A stretch of 64,000 nt of DNA from Cryobacterium levicorallinum (GTDB taxonomy: Bacteria; Actinomycetota; Actinomycetes; Actinomycetales; Microbacteriaceae). Positions 1 to 8,974 of this stretch are shown in pieces; position 1 is the stretch's first letter; each line of letters starts with the position of its first letter. The notes beneath the pieces were generated by a model. It saw nothing but the letters and a program-made list of their open reading frames with translations, did no database searches and was not told the origin of the DNA. The stretch is taken from the NCBI RefSeq assembly GCF_004402405.1, contig NZ_SOFE01000023.1, positions 573,703 to 637,702 on the forward strand, written 5' to 3'. A program made the position numbers and the translations under genes.

Positions 1-526
1 CCTCCTCATACTGACCGAGGCGCAGCCGGGTCTGAACCTCGCCACCGACGCAGCCGGTGGTGCCGATCAGTCCCTTGGAGAACTGGCTGAGCAGCTCGCG
101 GTCCATGCGCGGTTTGAAGTAGTAGCCCTCGAGGCTCGCCTTCGAAGAGAGTCGGAACAGGTTGTGCATGCCCTCGGTGTTTTCGGAGAGCAGCGTCATG
201 TGGGTGTACGAACCAGCGCCACCGACGTCGTCCCGGTTTTGGCCGCTCGTGCCCCAGCGCACCCGGGTCTTGTCCCGCCGATCGGTGCCGGGCGTGATGT
301 ACGCCTCGGTGCCGATGATCGGCTTTATGCCGGCATCGGTCGCGCTCTTCCAGAAGTCGAATGCACCGAACACGTTGCCGTGGTCGGTGATCGCGACCGC
401 CGGCATCCCCTCGTCGACGGCAGCCTTGATCAGGGGTTTCACCCGGGCCGCTCCGTCGAGCATGGAATATTCACTGTGCACGTGCAGATGCACGAACGAG
501 TCGGTCGCGCTGGCCGGGTTACTCAC
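1..526 (-). CDS. dnaE: DNA polymerase III alpha subunit, N-terminal part (runs off the window)
   Basis: Only about the first 175 codons lie in the window; the gene continues past position 1. It starts at GTG 526 and the protein opens with the PHP-domain signature [13 protein letters not shown] (about residues 13-25), followed by ITDHGN, which is typical of the replicative polymerase DnaE1. The PHP domain precedes the polymerase palm of family C polymerases, the catalytic subunit of the chromosomal replicase. It lies 79 bp downstream of rluD in the same orientation and could be the last gene of the division/rluD transcript or have its own promoter. The start has only a weak ribosome binding site (CGGAGCA). 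DnaE1 versus the error-prone DnaE2 cannot be fully settled from the N-terminus, but the lspA-rluD-dnaE order is usual for DnaE1. Confidence 0.93.
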   Translation of the reverse strand, partial: MSNPASATDSFVHLHVHSEYSMLDGAARVKPLIKAAVDEGMPAVAITDHGNVFGAFDFWKSATDAGIKPIIGTEAYITPGTDRRDKTRVRWGTSGQNRDDVGGAGSYTHMTLLSENTEGMHNLFRLSSKASLEGYYFKPRMDRELLSQFSKGLIGTTGCVGGEVQTRLRLGQYEE

Positions 527-605
527 GATTGCTCCGAGCAGTTGATGGAACGGTGTTCGATGGGGTCGATCGCCTCGCTTGATTCTGGGCGAGCGGATGC
601 TGCGG

Positions 606-1538
606 CTAATCTCCGCGCAGCACGCCGAGGGCGTGCGAGAGGTCGGCCGGGTAGTCGGCGTTGTAGGTGACCCATTCGTGACTGTCCGGGTGGGTGAAGG
701 CCAGCTGCTTGGCGTGCAGCCATTGCCGTTTCAGGCCGAGCCGGGCGGTGATCGATGGATCGGCGCCGTACATGGCGTCGCCGACACACGGATGCCGCTG
801 GGCCGTCATGTGCACCCGAATCTGGTGGGTGCGCCCCGTCTCCAGGTGCACCTCGAGCAGGGAACCGTAGGGGAAAGCTTCGAGGGTCTCATAGTGGGTG
901 ATCGATGGCTTGCCATCGGCCATGACCGCGAACTTCCAGTCCGACCGCGGGTGGCGACCGATCGGGGCGTCGATCGTTCCGGTCAGCGGGTCGGGATGAC
1001 CCTGCACGACGGTGTGGTAGATCTTCTGCACCTCGCGGTCATGGAAGGCCTTCTTGAGCGCCGTGTAGGCCGTCTCCGACTTGGCCACGACCATGAGCCC
1101 GCTGGTGCCGACGTCGAGGCGGTGCACGATGCCGGCGCGTTCCGCCGCGCCGGAGGTCGCGATGCGGAATCCAGCCGCCGCGAGGGCGCCCGGAACGGTC
1201 GGCCCGGTCCAGCCGACGCTCGCGTGCGCGGCGACCCCGGCGGGCTTGTTAATGACGACGATGCTCTCGTCGTCGTGCACGATCGTCAGGTCGGGTACGG
1301 CGATGGGGATGATGCGCAGCGGCTGCTTGGGCTGCCAGGTGACTTCGATCCAGGCTCCGGCTCGCAGCCGGTCGGACTTGCCGACGACGGTGCCGTCGAC
1401 CACGACGCCGCCGGCTTCGGAGACCTCGGCGGCGAAGCTGCGGGAGAATCCGAACAGCTTGGCCAAACCGGCGTCAACGCGCACGCCCTCCAGCCCGTCG
1501 GGCAGGGGCAGGGAGCGACTCTCAGAGCTGCCGGTCAT
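606..1538 (-). CDS. rluD: RluA-family 23S rRNA pseudouridine synthase (RluD-like)
   Basis: 310 aa, the normal length for the RluA/RluD family, which isomerises uridines in 23S rRNA helix 69 to pseudouridine. An N-terminal S4-type RNA-binding region (about residues 20-80) precedes the catalytic domain. The catalytic motif is HRLD at residues 139-142 ([12 protein letters not shown]), with Asp142 as the expected nucleophile; INKPAG and the RTHQIRVH motif are also present. The ATG start at 1538 overlaps the lspA stop codon in an ATGA junction, so the two genes are translationally coupled. This lspA-rluD pair is widespread in bacteria. The exact target uridines cannot be read from the sequence. 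Confidence 0.93.
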   Translation of the reverse strand: MTGSSESRSLPLPDGLEGVRVDAGLAKLFGFSRSFAAEVSEAGGVVVDGTVVGKSDRLRAGAWIEVTWQPKQPLRIIPIAVPDLTIVHDDESIVVINKPAGVAAHASVGWTGPTVPGALAAAGFRIATSGAAERAGIVHRLDVGTSGLMVVAKSETAYTALKKAFHDREVQKIYHTVVQGHPDPLTGTIDAPIGRHPRSDWKFAVMADGKPSITHYETLEAFPYGSLLEVHLETGRTHQIRVHMTAQRHPCVGDAMYGADPSITARLGLKRQWLHAKQLAFTHPDSHEWVTYNADYPADLSHALGVLRGD

Positions 1539-2170
1539 GGGCGCGGCTCGGTGGTCGGTGTCTCGGCCGGTGCAGCTGCGGTTGGTGCGGTGGTGGGTGT
1601 TTCTGGAGTCACAGCATCCGTTTGTTTCAAGGTTGACGCAGTCTTCTTGCTTTCGGCCACGACCTTGTTGCCATCGAGGCCGATGCCGCGGATGGTCAGG
1701 ATCATGAACATGGCCATGCTGGTCACGATGGCCATGTCGGCCACATTGTAGATCGCCGGCAGCATCCAGGGCGTTGAGATGAAGTCGATGACGTGGCCGA
1801 GCCCGAAACCGGGCTCGCGCAGCAGGCGATCGGTCAGGTTGCCGAGCACACCGCCCAGCAGCAGGCCGAAGACGAGTCCCCAGGCGAGCGAGCGGATGCG
1901 CCGGGCGAACCAGATAATGAACACCACGACGGCCGCGGCGATGATCGAAAAGATCCAGGTGGATCCGCTCGCGAGGGAGAACGCGGCACCCGGGTTCCGA
2001 ACGAAGTGCAGTTGCAGCACATCGTTAAGAACCCGGATGACGGAGCCCTCCGTCATCGACGCGACGACGAGGTACTTACTGATTTGATCGAGCGCGTAAA
2101 CGCCGAGCGCGACGAGGGCTAGAACGATAAGCGCTCGCGAACGCTTCTTCGTTCGGGCCCTAGGCTCCAA
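1535..2170 (-). CDS. lspA: Lipoprotein signal peptidase (signal peptidase II)
   Basis: 211 aa membrane aspartic peptidase that removes the signal peptide from diacylated prolipoproteins. Four hydrophobic segments are visible, and the two family motifs with the catalytic aspartates are NLTDRL (Asp114) and YNVAD (Asp145). After the last membrane segment there is a tail of about 40 residues rich in Thr, Pro and Ala, longer than in many LspA proteins and probably not catalytic. The start appears to be a TTG at 2170, which overlaps the end of divIVA by 11 bp; no better start lies between it and the first membrane segment. The 3' end overlaps rluD by 4 bp. Confidence 0.92.
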   Translation of the reverse strand: MEPRARTKKRSRALIVLALVALGVYALDQISKYLVVASMTEGSVIRVLNDVLQLHFVRNPGAAFSLASGSTWIFSIIAAAVVVFIIWFARRIRSLAWGLVFGLLLGGVLGNLTDRLLREPGFGLGHVIDFISTPWMLPAIYNVADMAIVTSMAMFMILTIRGIGLDGNKVVAESKKTASTLKQTDAVTPETPTTAPTAAAPAETPTTEPRP

Positions 2171-2780
2171 AGCCCTGGAAGCTGGGCTTCGAGCTCGAGT
2201 CGGACGACGGCGAGTCGACCGAGCTCGCGTCGAGGTCGTTCAGCTGACCCTCGATGTAGCTCTTGAGCTTGAGGCGGTACTCACGCTCGAACGTGCGCAG
2301 GCCATCGATCTTGCCCTCGAGCGCCGTGCGCTCCAGGTCGAGCTTCTGCAGCTGAACGCGCTGCTGTGTCTCGGCTTCGGCGATGACGCGAGCGGCGGTG
2401 GCGTGACCTTCAGCGATCAGGGCATCGCGCTTCTCGGCGCCTTCCTTGACGTGTTCCTCGTGCAGGCGGCGAGCCAGCTGCAGCAGGTTGGTCGTGCCGG
2501 CGGTCTCGTCGATCGGCGTCGGTACGATCGGCGCAGCCGCGGCCACGGGGGCAGCGACGGCAACCGGTTCGGCGACCACTGCGGCAACCGGAGCGGACTC
2601 GACTGCGGGGGCAGCTTCGGAGCCGGCCCCGCCGCGCAGTTCTTCGTTTTCCTTGGTCAGGCGACGCAGTTCGACGACGACCTCATCGAGGAAGTCATCG
2701 ACCTCATCCTGGTCGTATCCCTCGCGGAACTTGGTCGACTGGAACCTTTTATTGACTACATCTTCCGGAGTTAGCGCCAT
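2160..2780 (-). CDS. divIVA: Polar growth and septum protein DivIVA/Wag31
   Basis: 206 aa. The N-terminus (MALTPEDVVNKRF...GYDQDEVDDFLDEV) is the lipid-binding DivIVA domain that senses curved membrane; coiled-coil segments follow (about residues 30-50 and 120-185) with an Ala/Val/Pro-rich linker between them. In actinobacteria this essential protein (Wag31, antigen 84) marks cell poles and recruits the elongation machinery, and it is a Ser/Thr kinase substrate in mycobacteria. The start is ATG 2780 behind GAGGGTGAAAAGCC. The gene overlaps lspA and sits downstream of yggT with a 190-bp gap that holds a tandem repeat, so it likely has its own promoter. Confidence 0.95.
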   Translation of the reverse strand: MALTPEDVVNKRFQSTKFREGYDQDEVDDFLDEVVVELRRLTKENEELRGGAGSEAAPAVESAPVAAVVAEPVAVAAPVAAAAPIVPTPIDETAGTTNLLQLARRLHEEHVKEGAEKRDALIAEGHATAARVIAEAETQQRVQLQKLDLERTALEGKIDGLRTFEREYRLKLKSYIEGQLNDLDASSVDSPSSDSSSKPSFQGFGA

Positions 2781-2827
2781 GGCTTTTCACCCTCAAAACT
2801 AATATTTGTTGCGAACATTTGACTTAC

Positions 2828-2878
2828 TCGAGCAATTGATTGCTTCGAGCATATGAATGACTTGAGCAGTTGAATGAC
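2828..2878. repeat. Three imperfect 17-bp tandem repeats upstream of divIVA
   Basis: Units at 2828-2844, 2845-2861 and 2862-2878 follow the pattern TYGAGCANNTGAWTGMY; each contains a short dyad (CAATTG, CATATG or its derivative). They are 48-98 bp upstream of the divIVA start codon in the non-coding gap to yggT. The regular phasing suggests a binding array for a regulator of divIVA, though this is inference. A helical repeat of 10.5 bp does not match 17 bp, so adjacent units would face different sides of the helix. Confidence 0.75.
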
Positions 2879-2970
2879 TGGGTCCTAGGAACAACCCGAG
2901 CTGCCGACGAGCGAGTATGGGCTCACGGCGAACCATCATCGGACAAGGATACATGCCCCGGTGGGGCTAT

Positions 2971-3264
2971 TTACAGTAAGCCCGACAGAGACATGCCCAC
3001 GATGCAGCACAGCATCGTCAGTGTGAAACCGAAATCCAACGCGATGGGACCGATCCGAAGCGGCGGTACCAGTTTTCGAAAGAACTGCACCGGCGGATCG
3101 GTCAGCGTGTAGACGAGCTCCACCAGCACGAGCAAGAAGCCCTGCGGCCGCCACGAACGATTCACGCCGCGCACGAGGTCGATGATGAATCGACCCCACA
3201 GCACGAGGAAGTACATAAAGAACAGGAAGTAGAAGAGATTCCCGAGAATCGGTATACCAGTCAC
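2971..3264 (-). CDS. YggT family membrane protein
   Basis: 97 aa with two hydrophobic segments (about residues 5-30 and 68-92) separated by a basic loop and the motif YTLTDPPVQFFRKLVPP, the hallmark of the YggT family. Members sit in division clusters between sepF and divIVA across Gram-positive bacteria and cyanobacteria, and are linked to osmotic tolerance or to nucleoid and septum organisation; no biochemical activity is established. Start GTG 3264, 8 bp after the sepF stop, so it is co-transcribed with sepF. Confidence 0.9.
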   Translation of the reverse strand: MTGIPILGNLFYFLFFMYFLVLWGRFIIDLVRGVNRSWRPQGFLLVLVELVYTLTDPPVQFFRKLVPPLRIGPIALDFGFTLTMLCCIVGMSLSGLL

Positions 3265-3272
3265 AGTTCAGT

Positions 3273-3806
3273 TTAGCCTTGCGCGAAGAAGGAGCCGTCC
3301 TCAGCGCCCTCTTCGGTCGTGCTGTCGCCGGAGACGACGACGTGGGACGGCGACAGCAGGAAGACCTTGGCGGTGACCCGCTCGATCTTGCCGTACAGTC
3401 CCTGAGACAGGCCGCTGGCGAAGTCAATGAGGCGGCGAGCGTCGCCGTCGCTCATCTGCGACAGGTTGATAATGACCGGGATGCCGTCACGGAAGGATTC
3501 GGCGATGACCTGGGCGTCCTTGTAAGCGCGCGGGTGAACGGTGAGAATTTCATTCATTTCGGACGCAACCACATTCTGGGGGGTCGAAGTCTTGCGCAGG
3601 GGGGTGACCGGTGCACGACCGGCGGTGTTCTGGGCTGCGCTGGAGTGCGCGGCGGTACCGTGGGGCGTGTTGTCGTGCCCACGGGCCGGCACAGCGCTCA
3701 CGTGGTTCGTGTTGGCAGCACCTTGGGCGCCGGCGGGCGCCTGGTACTCCAGCTCTTCGTCTGCCAGACCCAGGTAGACCATGGTTTTCTTGAGCGGGTT
3801 GGACAT
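3273..3806 (-). CDS. sepF: Cell division protein SepF
   Basis: 177 aa. An amphipathic N-terminal membrane anchor ([14 protein letters not shown]) is followed by an Ala/His/Asn-rich linker to about residue 75 and the SepF core (about 78-160) with the conserved segment [17 protein letters not shown] and INLSQMSD. SepF tethers FtsZ to the membrane and replaces FtsA in actinobacteria, in line with the absence of ftsA from this cluster. It would bind the FtsZ C-terminal peptide. Start ATG 3806 has a strong ribosome binding site, GGAGGTCGAC. It lies 32 bp downstream of yggS. Confidence 0.95.
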   Translation of the reverse strand: MSNPLKKTMVYLGLADEELEYQAPAGAQGAANTNHVSAVPARGHDNTPHGTAAHSSAAQNTAGRAPVTPLRKTSTPQNVVASEMNEILTVHPRAYKDAQVIAESFRDGIPVIINLSQMSDGDARRLIDFASGLSQGLYGKIERVTAKVFLLSPSHVVVSGDSTTEEGAEDGSFFAQG

Positions 3807-3838
3807 GTCGACCTCCGTGTTGGTTTGCTTCTTCGAGA

Positions 3839-4537
3839 TTAACTGAACGCCGGACGATTACCGGTGATTGCGGTGCCAATTCTTAGGTGTGTCGCCCCTT
3901 CGAGCACGGCGGCGGCGTAGTCCTGGCTCATACCCATCGACAGCGCCGTGGCCGCGGGGGCCTGGCTGCAAATCTGCACACTGAGCTCGCGCACGCGCGC
4001 AAACGCGCGGCGTGGTTCCTCCGCCAGCGGCGCAACGGCCATGAGCCCCAGCAGGTGCACGCCGGGCGCGGCGAGAACGGTGTCGACCAGGGCCGGCAGG
4101 TTCGCGGGATCCACGCCTCCGCGAGCCGCATCATCCGTTAAATTGACCTGAATGAAGCAATCGATGGTCGATTCCCCCGAGGCGAGTGCGGCCACAAGCG
4201 AGTCCCGATCAACCGAGTGGATGACGTCGGCGTAGGCGCGCACCTGGCGCGCCTTCTTGCCCTGCACCTGTCCGACAAAATGCCAGGTCAGGTCGAGCTC
4301 GGCGAGCTCAGCGGCCTTGGACTGCGCCTCCTGGTGTCGATTCTCCCCCACGTGGCGCACCCCGAGGGCGTACAACGCTTCGATCAGCGACACCGGATGA
4401 AACTTGGTGACGACGATCGTCGTGACCTCGGCCGCATCGCGACCGGCCTCGCGGGCGGCGTCGGTCACACCAGCGCGCACGGTTTCGAGACGGGTGGCCA
4501 GATCGACCGGTGCCGCGCCTGGAGATACCATGCTCAT
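3839..4537 (-). CDS. yggS: YggS family pyridoxal phosphate homeostasis protein
   Basis: 232 aa, alanine racemase-like TIM-barrel family without racemase activity; it binds PLP and balances B6 and amino/keto acid pools. The PLP lysine lies in VTKFHP (about residue 45), and GENRHQEA and [10 protein letters not shown] are family motifs. Start candidates are ATG 4537 and ATG 4531 (MSM...); neither has a convincing ribosome binding site, and a CGAAA pentanucleotide repeat sits directly upstream. It follows ftsZ after 89 bp that hold a hairpin, so expression may be lower than or separate from ftsZ. The ftsZ-yggS-sepF order is typical of actinobacteria. Confidence 0.93.
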   Translation of the reverse strand: MSMVSPGAAPVDLATRLETVRAGVTDAAREAGRDAAEVTTIVVTKFHPVSLIEALYALGVRHVGENRHQEAQSKAAELAELDLTWHFVGQVQGKKARQVRAYADVIHSVDRDSLVAALASGESTIDCFIQVNLTDDAARGGVDPANLPALVDTVLAAPGVHLLGLMAVAPLAEEPRRAFARVRELSVQICSQAPAATALSMGMSQDYAAAVLEGATHLRIGTAITGNRPAFS

Positions 4538-4541
4538 GATG

Positions 4542-4570
4542 TTCGTTTCGTTTCGTTTCGTTTCGTTTCA
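4542..4570. repeat. Pentanucleotide microsatellite (TTTCG)n at the yggS start
   Basis: One partial plus four exact TTTCG units followed by TTTCA, read on the plus strand (CGAAA units on the coding strand), lie 5-33 bp upstream of the yggS start codon. Such short units slip easily in replication. Here they lie in the leader, where a ribosome binding site would be expected. Confidence 0.9.
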
Positions 4571-4590
4571 GGCGATTAAGGCACGATACC

Positions 4591-4611
4591 GGGGCCGACT
4601 GAGTCGGCCCC
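4591..4611 (-). terminator. GC-rich hairpin after ftsZ
   Basis: A perfect inverted repeat GGGGCCGAC-TGA-GTCGGCCCC (9-bp stem, 3-nt loop) begins 16 bp past the ftsZ stop. No T-run follows on the minus strand, so it may be a partial terminator, a processing or stabilising element for the ftsZ message, rather than a full intrinsic terminator. Confidence 0.55.
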
Positions 4612-4626
4612 GGGAGGGATCTCGTC

Positions 4627-5829
4627 CTACTTGAGGAAGTCCGGGATGTCCAGGTCGTCGGCTTCTTCTTCGAAGGCCGGGTCGGCCACGGTGACGCCGT
4701 TCGCGGAGTCGGAACCACCCCAGACTGAGGCCGCAAGCTCGCCATCGCTGTAGCTGCCCGAGTCGGTGGCCGGCGCGCCGGCTGCTCCAGCGAATGCCGC
4801 TCCGGCTGCCGTACCGGCACCGGCCGCGATGCCGGCAGCAACGAGGTCGGCACGCCGCACCTCGACCGCCTTGGCGCCGGGCTCGCCGCCATCAAAGCCG
4901 GCGGCGATAACAGTGACTCGTACCTCGTCGCCGAGGGTGTCATCGATGACGGCACCGAAGATGATGTTCGCTTCGGGGTGCACTGCTTCCTGCACGAGGC
5001 GGGCCGCATCATTGATCTCGAAGATTCCAAGGTTGGAGCCACCCTGGATCGACAGCAGCACGCCATGCGCGCCATCGATCGAGGCCTCAAGCAACGGCGA
5101 GGCCACCGCCAGTTCGGCAGCCTTGATGGCACGGTCGGCGCCGCGAGCGGAGCCGATACCCATGAGTGCGGATCCTGCGCCCTGCATGACCGACTTGACG
5201 TCGGCGAAGTCGAGGTTGATCAGGCCGGGGGTGGTGATCAGGTCGGTGATGCCCTGCACACCGGCGAGGAGCACCTGGTCGGCGGTCGCGAAGGCCTCGA
5301 GCATGCTGATGCCGCGGTCGCTGATCTCGAGCAGGCGATCGTTGGGCACGACGATAAGGGTGTCGACCTCGTTCTTGAGCGAGGCAACGCCGGTCTCGGC
5401 CTGAGCCTGACGACGCTTGCCCTCGAAGCCGAACGGCTTGGTGACGACACCGATGGTGAGGGCACCAATCGACTTGGCGATGCGGGCGACGACGGGGGCG
5501 CCACCGGTTCCGGTGCCACCACCCTCGCCAGCGGTGACGAAGACCATGTCGGCCCCGGCGAGGGCTTCCTCGATCTCTTCGGCGTGATCCTCGGCGGCGC
5601 GGCGACCCACCTCGGGGTCCGCGCCAGCACCGAGGCCGCGGGTGAGGTCACGACCGACGTCGAGCTTGACGTCGGCGTCGCTCATGAGCAGAGCCTGGGC
5701 ATCCGTATTGATGGCGATGAACTCGACACCGCGGAGGCCCAGTTCGATCATGCGGTTGACGGCGTTGACGCCACCACCGCCGATGCCGACAACCTTGATG
5801 ACGGCTAGATAATTTTGATTGTTTGACAC
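4627..5829 (-). CDS. ftsZ: Cell division protein FtsZ
   Basis: 400 aa tubulin-like GTPase that forms the Z-ring. The GTP-binding signature GGGTGTG is at residues 103-109 and the T7-loop NLDFAD at about 205-210. The C-terminus ends in a short acidic-hydrophobic peptide ([10 protein letters not shown]), the expected docking site for SepF and other partners, after an Ala/Gly-rich linker. The GTG start at 5829 has a good ribosome binding site (GGAGG, 7-nt spacing). A 273-bp gap separates it from ftsQ and holds a dyad that resembles a MerR-type operator, so ftsZ likely has its own promoter in addition to dcw read-through. Confidence 0.98.
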   Translation of the reverse strand: MSNNQNYLAVIKVVGIGGGGVNAVNRMIELGLRGVEFIAINTDAQALLMSDADVKLDVGRDLTRGLGAGADPEVGRRAAEDHAEEIEEALAGADMVFVTAGEGGGTGTGGAPVVARIAKSIGALTIGVVTKPFGFEGKRRQAQAETGVASLKNEVDTLIVVPNDRLLEISDRGISMLEAFATADQVLLAGVQGITDLITTPGLINLDFADVKSVMQGAGSALMGIGSARGADRAIKAAELAVASPLLEASIDGAHGVLLSIQGGSNLGIFEINDAARLVQEAVHPEANIIFGAVIDDTLGDEVRVTVIAAGFDGGEPGAKAVEVRRADLVAAGIAAGAGTAAGAAFAGAAGAPATDSGSYSDGELAASVWGGSDSANGVTVADPAFEEEADDLDIPDFLK

Positions 5830-5851
5830 GTCCGGCCTCCGGGTGGAACCC

Positions 5852-5872
5852 TAAACCTCTAGTCGAGGTTTA
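5852..5872. promoter_or_regulatory. MerR-type dyad upstream of ftsZ (candidate FtsR operator)
   Basis: Perfect inverted repeat TAAACCTC-TAGTC-GAGGTTTA (8-bp arms, 5-bp spacer), 23 bp upstream of the ftsZ start. ACCTC/GAGGT half-sites are typical of MerR-family operators. In Corynebacterium glutamicum the MerR-type FtsR activates ftsZ, and an FtsR-like gene lies at 39955-40677 here; linking the two is inference. The sequence TAGGGT follows directly on the coding strand and could be a -10 element. Confidence 0.55.
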
Positions 5873-6103
5873 AAGTTATGCTGAGTATGCAATTCCTGAT
5901 TACGAAAGTATGCGGGCGAGGCGCGCGAACGGGGAGGCACGCCCGCGTGTCGCGAAGTACACGCAGAATCCGTTGCCGCGACCCTCCGCACGGCTCCTTA
6001 CGAGCCGCTTGGCCGTCTATTTTGCGCCTCATGCGCCAACGATGGCCGCTGCTGCGGTTACCGTAGCGGCCACCCAAGTCGGTCGCGGTGGGCTCACGGC
6101 GAA

Positions 6104-7477
6104 CTAGCGCAGCACGGCGCTGTCGGGCGAGGAGACGTCGTACTCGTTGACCGTGCCGGCCGGGTGGCCGACCAGCAGAGCGGCGAGCACGACGGCCTTG
6201 TACTCCGACTTCTCCGCGCTGCCCCAGACCACCCGTTCGCCGCCGAGCAGGCTGAGCGTAACGTCATCCGTGGTGACGGCGGTGACGGAATCCAATTGCG
6301 TGCGGATACTTTCGGGCAATACGGCGAGCACGGCGGCAGCGGCGGTGAATCCGGCGCTGTCGACGCCATCCGGAGCTTCGATGAGCGGGTAGCCGACGGC
6401 GCGCTCCGGCGTTGTTTCCACAACGACGCCAGCGGCATCGACGAGGTCGAAGCCGGTCGCACCAGCGAGGACGCCCACCGGAACCCGTTCGATGACCCGC
6501 ACCACTACCGTGCCCGGCGGGCGGCTCTCGGTGACATAACTTTGAATGAGCTTGAACTGGGAGAGTTCGGTCTTGACCTCGTCCGCGTCGAGGAGCGGCA
6601 ACGGAGTGCCGAGCTGGTCGGCGAGGGCGGCCGCGACGTCGCCAGCGGGAATCCGGCTGGTGCCGACGACCTCGATCGTGCGCAGCGCCATGAGCGGCGA
6701 GTAGGCGGCGCCGATGATGAGACCAAAGGCGAGAGCGACGCTGCCGCCCCCGACAATCCAGGCGATACGACGGCGCCGGGTACGCCCGGTGAACCGACGC
6801 ACCTCCGCGCGTTCGAAGCGTTTGCGGGCGCGTTGAGCTGCCCGCAAGACCGACCGTGCTGCGCGGACCCCCGCGGTTCCGCCGCTCGGCAGCCCGGCTG
6901 GCGCGGCCGTCGTCGACGTCCGCCGGGTCACGGGCATCGCCGAGGTTGCTGCGCCCGTCGTTGACCTGGGGGTCGTGAGTGCGGCCAGGTCTGCCGCGGT
7001 GACAGGCTCGCTCAGATCTGCTGAAACCGGTGGACCGGATGCCCCGGCCCCCGGGATGGCTATCGGCTCCGTCGTCGTGTCGGAGCCATCGAAAGACCTT
7101 GCGGACGGTGTCGAGGAGTTCTGGAGCAGCGGCTTCGAGGACGGCTTTACGAACGGTGTCGACGACACCGTCGAGGGGTCATGCGACCCGCTCTTCCCGC
7201 CGGTGCCTCCCCGGGGGAACGCCTTCGGGGCCGTCACCGAACCCGCGGCGGCGCCGGTCGGGCCGTCGGATTTCTGGTTCGACTCCGCCTGCGGCCGGGC
7301 ACGCGAGGGCTTCGCCGCTGGAGTCGCCTGAGCCGACGACTTTGAGCGAGCCGGTTTCGCCGCTGGAGTGGGCTGAGCGGTCGACGGAGCGTCCGACTGA
7401 ACCCGAGTCGGTTTCGCCGCTGGGGTCGGGGTCGCCTTGGCCGGGCGCTCGAAGCCGGCCGGCCGCCTCACCGCCAC
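6104..7477 (-). CDS. ftsQ: Cell division protein FtsQ (long N-terminal tail)
   Basis: 457 aa, much longer than the usual 250-320. Residues 1-235 are a cytoplasmic low-complexity tail rich in Pro, Ala, Ser and Thr with three TPAAKP repeats (about residues 18-56). One membrane segment (about 238-258) is followed by the POTRA domain (about 263-335; LRTIEVVGTSRI) and the FtsQ beta domain to the end. FtsQ joins the early and late divisome and binds FtsL and FtsB outside the membrane. The start is GTG 7477, or GTG 7471, for which the GAGGTG just upstream is a better ribosome binding site. Only 1 bp separates it from the murC stop. Confidence 0.9.
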   Translation of the reverse strand: MAVRRPAGFERPAKATPTPAAKPTRVQSDAPSTAQPTPAAKPARSKSSAQATPAAKPSRARPQAESNQKSDGPTGAAAGSVTAPKAFPRGGTGGKSGSHDPSTVSSTPFVKPSSKPLLQNSSTPSARSFDGSDTTTEPIAIPGAGASGPPVSADLSEPVTAADLAALTTPRSTTGAATSAMPVTRRTSTTAAPAGLPSGGTAGVRAARSVLRAAQRARKRFERAEVRRFTGRTRRRRIAWIVGGGSVALAFGLIIGAAYSPLMALRTIEVVGTSRIPAGDVAAALADQLGTPLPLLDADEVKTELSQFKLIQSYVTESRPPGTVVVRVIERVPVGVLAGATGFDLVDAAGVVVETTPERAVGYPLIEAPDGVDSAGFTAAAAVLAVLPESIRTQLDSVTAVTTDDVTLSLLGGERVVWGSAEKSEYKAVVLAALLVGHPAGTVNEYDVSSPDSAVLR

Positions 7478-7478
7478 C

Positions 7479-8900
7479 TCATCCGCGTGCCTGTACGAGT
7501 GCGGCGAGCAGCTGGGGAACGATGCGGTTCACGTCACCACAGCCAAGGGTGACCACGAAGTCGCCCTCGCGGGCGATGCTGGCGAGGTAATCAGCGGCAT
7601 CCTGCCAGTCCGGCACGTAAGCGACGTGCGACGGTTCGCGGAACCGCTCGGACACGAGCGCTCCGGTCACGCCGGGCTCCGGGTCTTCGCGGGCGCCGTA
7701 CACCGCGAGCACGATGGTCTGATCGGCAAAGTTCTCGAGCACGTCGGCGAATTCCTGGGCGAACAGGCGGGTGCGACTGTACAGGTGCGGTTGGTGCACC
7801 GCGATGATGCGGCCCTCCCCCACGACGGTGCGCGCGGCCGCGAGGGCTGCGGCGACCTCGGTCGGGTGGTGGGCGTAATCATCGTAGACGCTGACGCCGC
7901 CGACGGTGCCGTGCAGTTCGAACCGGCGTTGAGTGCCGCCGAAGCCGGCGATCGCGTCGAGGCTCGCCGCAGGTTCGAAGCCGAGCCCGACCAGCACGGC
8001 GAAGGCGCCGGCGGCGTTGATGGCGTTGTGCTTGCCGGGAATGCGCAGGGTGGCGCTGTAATCCTGACCCTGCCAGGCGACGCTGAAGCTCACCGGACCG
8101 GTCGTGGTGATGGAGTGCACGCGAACGGTGGACTCGGGGTGCTCGCCGAACGTGATCACGCGCGCGGCGGCATCCGCTTCGGTCCGGCCGGCGGTGATCG
8201 TTGCGGTGACCCGCACGGCGCCGACATCGTCGGAGGAGATGACGACGAGCTCGCTGGCCTTGGTGCTGAACTGGACGAACGCGGCCTCGAACGCTTCGAG
8301 CGAGCCGTAGTGGTCGAGGTGGTCGGGGTCGACGTTTGTGATCAGGGCTACCGCCGTGTGGTACAGCAGGAAGGAGCCGTCGGATTCGTCGGCTTCGACC
8401 ACGAACAGGTCGTCGGCTCCGCTGGCGGAACTCACCCCGAGGGATTCGATCACGCCGCCGTTGACGAAGCTCGGGTCCTGGCCGAGGCCGAGCAGCGCGG
8501 TGACGATCATTCCGGTTGAGGTGGTCTTGCCATGGGCGCCCGCGACGGAAACGAGGCGGTGCTCGCGAATGAGCCAGGCGAGGGCCTGCGCGCGGTGCAG
8601 CACCGGCAGGCCGCGCTCATTGGCGAGCACGTATTCTGGGTTGTCCTGCCAGAGCGCGCCGGTGACGACGAGGGTGTCGGCCGCGCCGACATTGGCCGCA
8701 TCGTGACCGATGAACACGTTCGCACCGAGTTCCCGCAGCGCCTGCACGTTGGGCGAATCCTTGGCGTCGGAGCCGGTGACCGTATAGCCCTGGTTCAGGA
8801 ACAGGCGGGCGATTCCGCTCATTCCGGAGCCTCCGATGCCCACGAAGTGCACACGTCCGAGGTTCTCGGGAATGGTCAGGGTGAGGTCTGGTTTGATCAC
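7479..8900 (-). CDS. murC: UDP-N-acetylmuramate-L-alanine ligase
   Basis: 473 aa Mur ligase that adds the first peptide residue to UDP-MurNAc with ATP. The N-terminal Rossmann motif is [11 protein letters not shown] (about residues 21-31), the ATP P-loop GAHGKTTS at 121-128, and the motif [11 protein letters not shown] follows in the central domain. Start is GTG 8900 (VIKPDL). A 74-bp gap to murG upstream holds an AT-rich stretch and could carry an internal promoter. It stops right in front of ftsQ, so both are on one message. Confidence 0.96.
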   Translation of the reverse strand: MIKPDLTLTIPENLGRVHFVGIGGSGMSGIARLFLNQGYTVTGSDAKDSPNVQALRELGANVFIGHDAANVGAADTLVVTGALWQDNPEYVLANERGLPVLHRAQALAWLIREHRLVSVAGAHGKTTSTGMIVTALLGLGQDPSFVNGGVIESLGVSSASGADDLFVVEADESDGSFLLYHTAVALITNVDPDHLDHYGSLEAFEAAFVQFSTKASELVVISSDDVGAVRVTATITAGRTEADAAARVITFGEHPESTVRVHSITTTGPVSFSVAWQGQDYSATLRIPGKHNAINAAGAFAVLVGLGFEPAASLDAIAGFGGTQRRFELHGTVGGVSVYDDYAHHPTEVAAALAAARTVVGEGRIIAVHQPHLYSRTRLFAQEFADVLENFADQTIVLAVYGAREDPEPGVTGALVSERFREPSHVAYVPDWQDAADYLASIAREGDFVVTLGCGDVNRIVPQLLAALVQARG

Positions 8901-8974
8901 GGTGGTGCGCTCTTCTCGATCGAAGCAAATAAAACAATTGGTGCGGGCACTACGTTACGCGTGCCGCCCGACAC

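Noticed and set aside
4308..5132. 274-codon minus-strand frame overlapping ftsZ and yggS
   Set aside because: It crosses the ftsZ stop and the pentanucleotide repeat in another frame and shows no family motif; ftsZ and yggS explain the sequence.
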